Source: TMED108 sp964386795 (lineage in GTDB: Bacteria; Fidelibacterota; Marinisomatia; Marinisomatales; TCS55). Taken from it: a stretch of 10,792 bases of DNA. The DNA lies in NCBI GenBank assembly GCA_964386795.1, contig CAYLUE010000050.1, positions 1 through 10,792 on the forward strand, read 5' to 3'. This document shows positions 6,930 through 10,792 of the stretch, in pieces. The translations under genes and the position numbers were made by a program. Every line of letters starts with the position of its first letter. Position 1 is the first letter of the stretch. A model generated the notes under the pieces. The model worked only from the letters and a program-made list of their open reading frames with translations. It made no database searches and had not been told where the DNA came from.

Positions 6930-8399
6930 TTATTTCCTAAATGTTCTTGTAAATAGAACCATTATGGTAAATATTTCTAATCTTCCTAGCAACATACAAA
7001 AAGTAAGCATCCATTTTCCGATTGGATTCAACAATGCATAATTATCGGTTGGGCCAAAAACTCCAAATGCAGGTCCAACATTTCCAATAGCAGATGCTGC
7101 AGCACCAAATGCCGATATTAAATCTAAGTTAAATGCGGAAAGAACTAATGCGGTTAAAACAAAGATGAAAAGATAGATAAGAAAGAATCCTAGCGTATTG
7201 CGAACTATATCATCATTAATAGACCTTGAGCCAATTCTAAGAGGTATAATCGCTCTAGAATGGAGCATTCTTCGAGTTTCAGATACAGCATATTTACCCA
7301 ATAGAATTATTCTTGCGATCTTCATTCCTCCACTTGTAGACCCTCCCATTGCACCAAAGAACATTAAAAAGAAAAGCAATAATTGTGCAAAGTAAGGCCA
7401 AAGTTCATAATCAGCATTAGCATATCCGGTACCCGTCATAATTGCAATGGATTGAAATAATGAAATCATAAAATTATTATGAGACCAATTGGAACTTGAA
7501 GAAGATATATTGATAAATATTAGCGCAGTTGCAAGCACTATAAGCATAAAATAGACTTTAAATTCATAATCTTTAAAATGAGCCTTAAAGTTTCCAGTGA
7601 TCGCTCTAAAGTGAAGTGTAAAATTCACCCCTGCTATGAACATAAAAATAATGACTATATACTGAATTAATGGACTTGAATATGATGCAATACTAGCGTT
7701 TTGTGTGCTAAAACCACCGGTGGGCATTGTGGTAAATGCATGACAAACTGAATCAAACCAAGGCATACCAGCAAAACCCAATAGCATTGTTTGAAGTATG
7801 GTAAATCCAATATATACCATCCAAAGAATTTTTGCCGTTTCTTTAACTCTGGGTTTGATTTTATCCGCTACGGGGCCAGGAACTTCTGCCTTAAATAGCT
7901 GAACACCACCCACACCTAAAAGCGGCAATATAGCAATAGTAAATACAATAATACCCATTCCTCCGATCCATTGCAAAAAGGATCTCCAAAATAAAATTCC
8001 TTTAGGAAGACTTTCAATTCCATCTACTAAGTGAGGTAGTGTGCTTACGCTACCAATTATTGTAGCACCAGTTGTGGTAACTCCAGACATTGATTCAAAC
8101 CATGCATCTGTATAATTAGGTATGGATCCAGTAAGATAAAAAGGCAGTGATCCAGCGATCGCTATTGTAATCCACGCAAAGGTTACTAAAGCAAATCCAT
8201 CCCTACTTGAAAGTTTTCTATTTTTTCTGGTAAGAAACCATACCGGAATAGAAATCGATAAACATAAAGCCATCGAATAGAAATATCCGGATAGATCAGA
8301 TTCATTGTAAAGATAGCCAATCAAAACTGGTAACAGCATTGATAGTCCAATAATCCCTAACATCGCAGCTAGGATATTCAGGATAGTCTTAATATTCAA
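6930..8399 (-). CDS. trkH: TrkH-type K+ uptake channel subunit, TTG start
   Basis: This 489-residue inner-membrane subunit forms the K+ pathway of the Trk system. The four pore-loop repeats are visible: TTTGAT (108-113), TMPTGGFS (224-231), MTGTGYA (321-327) and AIGNVGPAFG (437-446), with the selectivity-filter glycines. The glycine-rich intramembrane gate loop GGSTSGGMK (352-360) and the conserved Arg in GRLEIFT (472-478) are present too. The start is a TTG that directly follows the trkA TGA in the same frame. I accept it because the first 30 residues line up without gaps with the N-terminus of E. coli TrkH as I recall it. The first in-frame ATG would remove 12 residues of the first membrane helix. 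There is no clear Shine-Dalgarno site, so reinitiation after trkA is likely. Its gating partner TrkA is encoded immediately upstream. Confidence 0.95.
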   Translation of the reverse strand: MNIKTILNILAAMLGIIGLSMLLPVLIGYLYNESDLSGYFYSMALCLSISIPVWFLTRKNRKLSSRDGFALVTFAWITIAIAGSLPFYLTGSIPNYTDAWFESMSGVTTTGATIIGSVSTLPHLVDGIESLPKGILFWRSFLQWIGGMGIIVFTIAILPLLGVGGVQLFKAEVPGPVADKIKPRVKETAKILWMVYIGFTILQTMLLGFAGMPWFDSVCHAFTTMPTGGFSTQNASIASYSSPLIQYIVIIFMFIAGVNFTLHFRAITGNFKAHFKDYEFKVYFMLIVLATALIFINISSSSSNWSHNNFMISLFQSIAIMTGTGYANADYELWPYFAQLLLFFLMFFGAMGGSTSGGMKIARIILLGKYAVSETRRMLHSRAIIPLRIGSRSINDDIVRNTLGFFLIYLFIFVLTALVLSAFNLDLISAFGAAASAIGNVGPAFGVFGPTDNYALLNPIGKWMLTFCMLLGRLEIFTIMVLFTRTFRK

Positions 8400-9746
8400 T
8401 CAAGACTCGAATAATATTTTTAATTTTGATACGGCATTTGATTTAGCAAATACTAAAACTGTATCTTCATCTGTAAGTTGAGATGAACCTCTGGCAATTG
8501 AAAGCTGCCCATGATGATTAATAATCCCAACAATACTATCCTCAGGAAATTTGACATCCTTCAAAGGAAGAGTTGTTACTTTACTTCCCGTTTCAGGGGA
8601 GAGCTCAATTACATCAACATCTATCTCATCAAACGTAGTTACCGGTGATTCGGTTTGACTGCTTGAAATAAATTTTAAAATTGAATTAACAGTAGACATA
8701 TTTTTACTAATCACAGCACCAAGGCCTATCTCATGAACTATCGGCATATATTCAGTAGTGCTTAAATGAATTACCGTCTGCTTAACGCCTAAGTGATGAG
8801 CAAGCATACCCGATAATAAATTTGTTTTTTCACTTTCTGTTACAGCTATAAAACTGTCAGCATCATTAATATTTTCAGCCTTGAGTAGCTCAACATCCGT
8901 TCCATCACCATGAAGAACCATCGCTTGTTTTAATTTTGAAGCTAACCATTCTGCTTTTTGTCTATTGTCATCAATTAAGCGGACATTTAATTCATTTTCA
9001 AGTTCTTCAGCAATACTCCTACCAATTTTACTACCCCCTAAGATGATAATGGATTTTGTTTCTGTTGCTTCTTTGCCAAGCATATGCATTAGAGCGCTAA
9101 GGTATTGTTTTTTTACAATAAAGTATACTATATCTGAATGGTTAAAAATAAAATCAGACCACGGCACATGCGATTCGCCATCTTGAATAACGGTTACAAT
9201 TCCAAATTTAAATTCACTATCTACATCACAAATTTCACGAACGGTTTTTCCAACTATCGGAGAAGATTTTTCAATTCGAATCCCTATCATCTGCATTCTA
9301 CCGCTTTCAAAATCAGTAACCTGAGTTGCGTAAGAATGATGAACTAGTTTAACAATTTCTCTGCACGCTTCTTTTTCTGGGTGAATAACATGATTAATAC
9401 CAAATTTTTCTGGTTTAATGATAGAGTCTTGCGTGGTATACTGTTGATTTCTAAGGCGAGCAATAATCTTATTAGCGCCTAATACATTCGCTTGCTGGGA
9501 AGCAATAAGATTGACTTCATCTACTCGGGTCACGCATAATACATAGTCAGCTTCTTGAACATTAGCTTCAGATAGATTTCTAGGACTTGCGCCATTGCCT
9601 TCTATTACGATTACATCTAATGATTCCGATGCCCGTTTACACTTAGCTGGATCGATGTCAATAACAGTAATGTCATGATCATCTTGACTTAATGCCTTTG
9701 CGACATGAAAGCCAACTTCTCCTGCGCCAATAATTACAATCCGCAT
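8400..9746 (-). CDS. trkA: TrkA, nucleotide-binding regulator of Trk K+ uptake
   Basis: This 448-residue cytoplasmic protein forms the ring that gates TrkH in response to NAD(H) or ATP/ADP. It has the full duplicated layout of TrkA: a first RCK-N Rossmann domain (about 1-125) with GAGEVG (7-12) and the ribose-binding acid in VIDID (28-32); a first RCK-C domain (about 145-222); a second Rossmann domain (about 232-350) with the variant loop GGSKIG (237-242) and LIDD (257-260); and a second RCK-C domain (about 368-446). The first site looks like a proper dinucleotide site. The second deviates (GGSKIG), which is common in TrkA. The length matches E. coli TrkA (about 458). The ATG at 9746 has only a weak GAGA upstream. 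It lies 65 bases after murA and starts the ion-transport block. Its stop touches the trkH start. Confidence 0.95.
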   Translation of the reverse strand: MRIVIIGAGEVGFHVAKALSQDDHDITVIDIDPAKCKRASESLDVIVIEGNGASPRNLSEANVQEADYVLCVTRVDEVNLIASQQANVLGANKIIARLRNQQYTTQDSIIKPEKFGINHVIHPEKEACREIVKLVHHSYATQVTDFESGRMQMIGIRIEKSSPIVGKTVREICDVDSEFKFGIVTVIQDGESHVPWSDFIFNHSDIVYFIVKKQYLSALMHMLGKEATETKSIIILGGSKIGRSIAEELENELNVRLIDDNRQKAEWLASKLKQAMVLHGDGTDVELLKAENINDADSFIAVTESEKTNLLSGMLAHHLGVKQTVIHLSTTEYMPIVHEIGLGAVISKNMSTVNSILKFISSSQTESPVTTFDEIDVDVIELSPETGSKVTTLPLKDVKFPEDSIVGIINHHGQLSIARGSSQLTDEDTVLVFAKSNAVSKLKILFES

Positions 9747-9811
9747 AACATATTCTCAAAAGTAAGAGTCACAATTTTAATCATAATAATTAAAATATTC
9801 CCATAGTTTTA
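9747..9811 (-). other. murA-trkA intergenic gap with AT-only inverted repeat
   Basis: This 65-base gap is very AT-rich. It contains a perfect 8-bp inverted repeat, ATTTTAAT (9774-9781) and ATTAAAAT (9789-9796), around a 7-base loop. The stem has no G-C pair and no useful T-tract follows, so termination here would be weak at best. I see no convincing promoter for trkA, so readthrough from murA is possible. Confidence 0.35.
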
Positions 9812-10792
9812 TTATTCTTTTTCACGATGGATTTCAGCGCCTAATAATTTGAATTTTTCTTCTATTTGTTCATAACCTCGATCTATGTGATATATTCTAC
9901 TTATATCAGATCGACCATTAGCAATTAGCGCTGCAATAACTAAGGATGCACTAGCTCTAATATCGGTTGACATAACCTGAGCTCCAGTAAGTTTTTTTTG
10001 ACCTCTGATGATTGCAACATTATTTTCAAGAGAAATATTTGCGCCCAATCTAGTAAGTTCAGGTATATGAGAAAAACGATCTAAATATATTGTTTCTGTT
10101 ACAATTGAGGTTCCATTTGCAATGGACATTAATGCAATCCATTGTGCCTGTAAATCTGTAGGAAAACCTGGATGCACATCAGTTGTCATATCGGTAGAGT
10201 TAATTTGATCATTTTTTCTAATTGAAATTGAATTAGTACCTAGACTTAAATCGCATCCTGCTTGTTCTAACTTTTCTAACACTATTGTCAAATGATTTGG
10301 ATCAACATCCACTAGTTCAATATCGCCAAGAGCAGCTCCTGCCATTAAAAAAGTACCTGCTTCTATCATATCAGGAATAATATTAATAGTTGTTGGATTA
10401 AGTTTTTCAACGCCATTAATAATTAATTTATTTGTTCCAACGCCAGTTATTTCAGCGCCCATTTGGTTTAGTACATCACATAATTGTACAATATGGGGCT
10501 CTACAGCAGCGTTGGTGATATTGGTTACACCTTTAGCTAAAACAGCGGCCATGAGAATATTTGCCGTAGCGCCAACAGAAGCTATTTCAAAATATATATC
10601 TGCCCCTTTCAATCGATCCGCTTTAGCTAGAATATAGCCTTGATTGAGCTCTATTGTAGCGCCTAGTCGTTCAAACCCTTTTAAATGGTAATCAACAGGT
10701 CTTGGGCCCCATGCACATCCTCCTGGTAGCGATACTTTGGCTTCACCAAATCGTGCTAATAGTGGACCCATAACATAAAAAGACGCTCGCAT
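9812..10792 (-). CDS. murA: UDP-N-acetylglucosamine 1-carboxyvinyltransferase, 5' end outside window
   Basis: MurA transfers enolpyruvate from phosphoenolpyruvate to UDP-GlcNAc, the first committed step of peptidoglycan synthesis, in the cytoplasm. The visible 326 residues begin inside the conserved MRAS motif, so the Met at the window edge is internal and about 89 residues lie beyond it. Catalytic and binding residues match E. coli MurA: Arg2 (R91), Cys26 in LPGGC (C115), Arg31 (R120), Asp213 in FPTD (D305), Asp277 and Arg279 in TDIRAS (D369, R371), and Arg305 in HIDRGYE (R397). The active-site Cys is kept, so this is the fosfomycin-sensitive form rather than the Cys-to-Asp form. The stop is TAA at 9814-9812. 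It lies upstream of trkA on the same strand. The family is certain, and AroA is excluded by the LPGGC loop. Confidence 0.97.
   Translation of the reverse strand: MRASFYVMGPLLARFGEAKVSLPGGCAWGPRPVDYHLKGFERLGATIELNQGYILAKADRLKGADIYFEIASVGATANILMAAVLAKGVTNITNAAVEPHIVQLCDVLNQMGAEITGVGTNKLIINGVEKLNPTTINIIPDMIEAGTFLMAGAALGDIELVDVDPNHLTIVLEKLEQAGCDLSLGTNSISIRKNDQINSTDMTTDVHPGFPTDLQAQWIALMSIANGTSIVTETIYLDRFSHIPELTRLGANISLENNVAIIRGQKKLTGAQVMSTDIRASASLVIAALIANGRSDISRIYHIDRGYEQIEEKFKLLGAEIHREKE

Larger units (their letters stand above)
4705..9746 (-). other. Predicted operon trkA-trkH-enoyl-CoA hydratase-nhaC
   Basis: Four minus-strand genes are separated by 0, 7 and 1 bases, and only the first has a gap upstream large enough for a promoter. 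Three encode monovalent cation transport: K+ import gate, K+ channel and Na+/H+ exchanger. The spacing implies one transcript and coupled translation. murA, 65 bases upstream, may belong to the same transcript. Confidence 0.75.

Noticed and set aside
9774..9796. 8-bp inverted repeat between murA and trkA as an intrinsic terminator
   Set aside because: The stem is entirely A-T and lacks a G-C core or a following T-tract, so it would be too weak. It is recorded only as a feature of the gap.
10790..10792. ATG at the right edge as the true murA start
   Set aside because: MRAS is the conserved internal motif with the substrate-binding Arg91 of E. coli MurA. About 89 residues must precede it, so the gene is cut by the window edge.

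Overview
The window comes from an AT-rich bacterium with an outer membrane. All seven genes I can support lie on the minus strand, so transcription runs from the right edge to the left. A SusC/SusD pair places the organism in the Fibrobacterota-Chlorobiota-Bacteroidota (FCB) superphylum. The susC and susD genes have real Shine-Dalgarno sequences (AGGAG, AGGAGG), and I see no convincing Bacteroidota-type -33/-7 promoter. Both points are unusual for classical Bacteroidota. A free-living marine FCB lineage such as Marinimicrobia (SAR406) is a plausible source, but this is a family-level impression and not a demonstrated assignment.

Layout in the direction of transcription. At 10792-9812 is the 3' part of murA (peptidoglycan precursor synthesis), with its first ~89 codons outside the window. 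After a 65-base AT-rich gap comes a tight four-gene block: trkA (9746-8400), trkH (8399-6930), a crotonase-fold enoyl-CoA hydratase (6922-6149) and an NhaC-type Na+/H+ antiporter (6147-4705). The gaps inside the block are 0, 7 and 1 bases, so it is almost certainly one translationally coupled operon. A 150-base non-coding gap follows (4704-4555), with two alternative hairpins in the presumed susC leader. Then come susC (4554-1294, TonB-dependent outer-membrane receptor) and, 14 bases later, susD (1279 to beyond the left edge, surface lipoprotein).

The window holds two functional units. TrkA and TrkH form a regulated K+ uptake system, and NhaC exports Na+ in exchange for H+. Together they control the cytoplasmic K+/Na+ ratio and pH, as expected in a salty habitat. 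The enoyl-CoA hydratase between them has no obvious metabolic partner here. The SusC/SusD pair captures and imports an unidentified macromolecule or oligomer across the outer membrane. No glycoside hydrolase, peptidase or sensor gene is visible that would reveal the substrate.

I found no RNA genes, CRISPR arrays, insertion sequences, phage genes or obviously new system. The points most worth a second look are the trkA-TGA-TTG-trkH junction, where both genes share a reading frame; the crotonase inside a cation-transport operon; and the mutually exclusive hairpins upstream of susC. No stretch longer than 300 bases lacks a gene.
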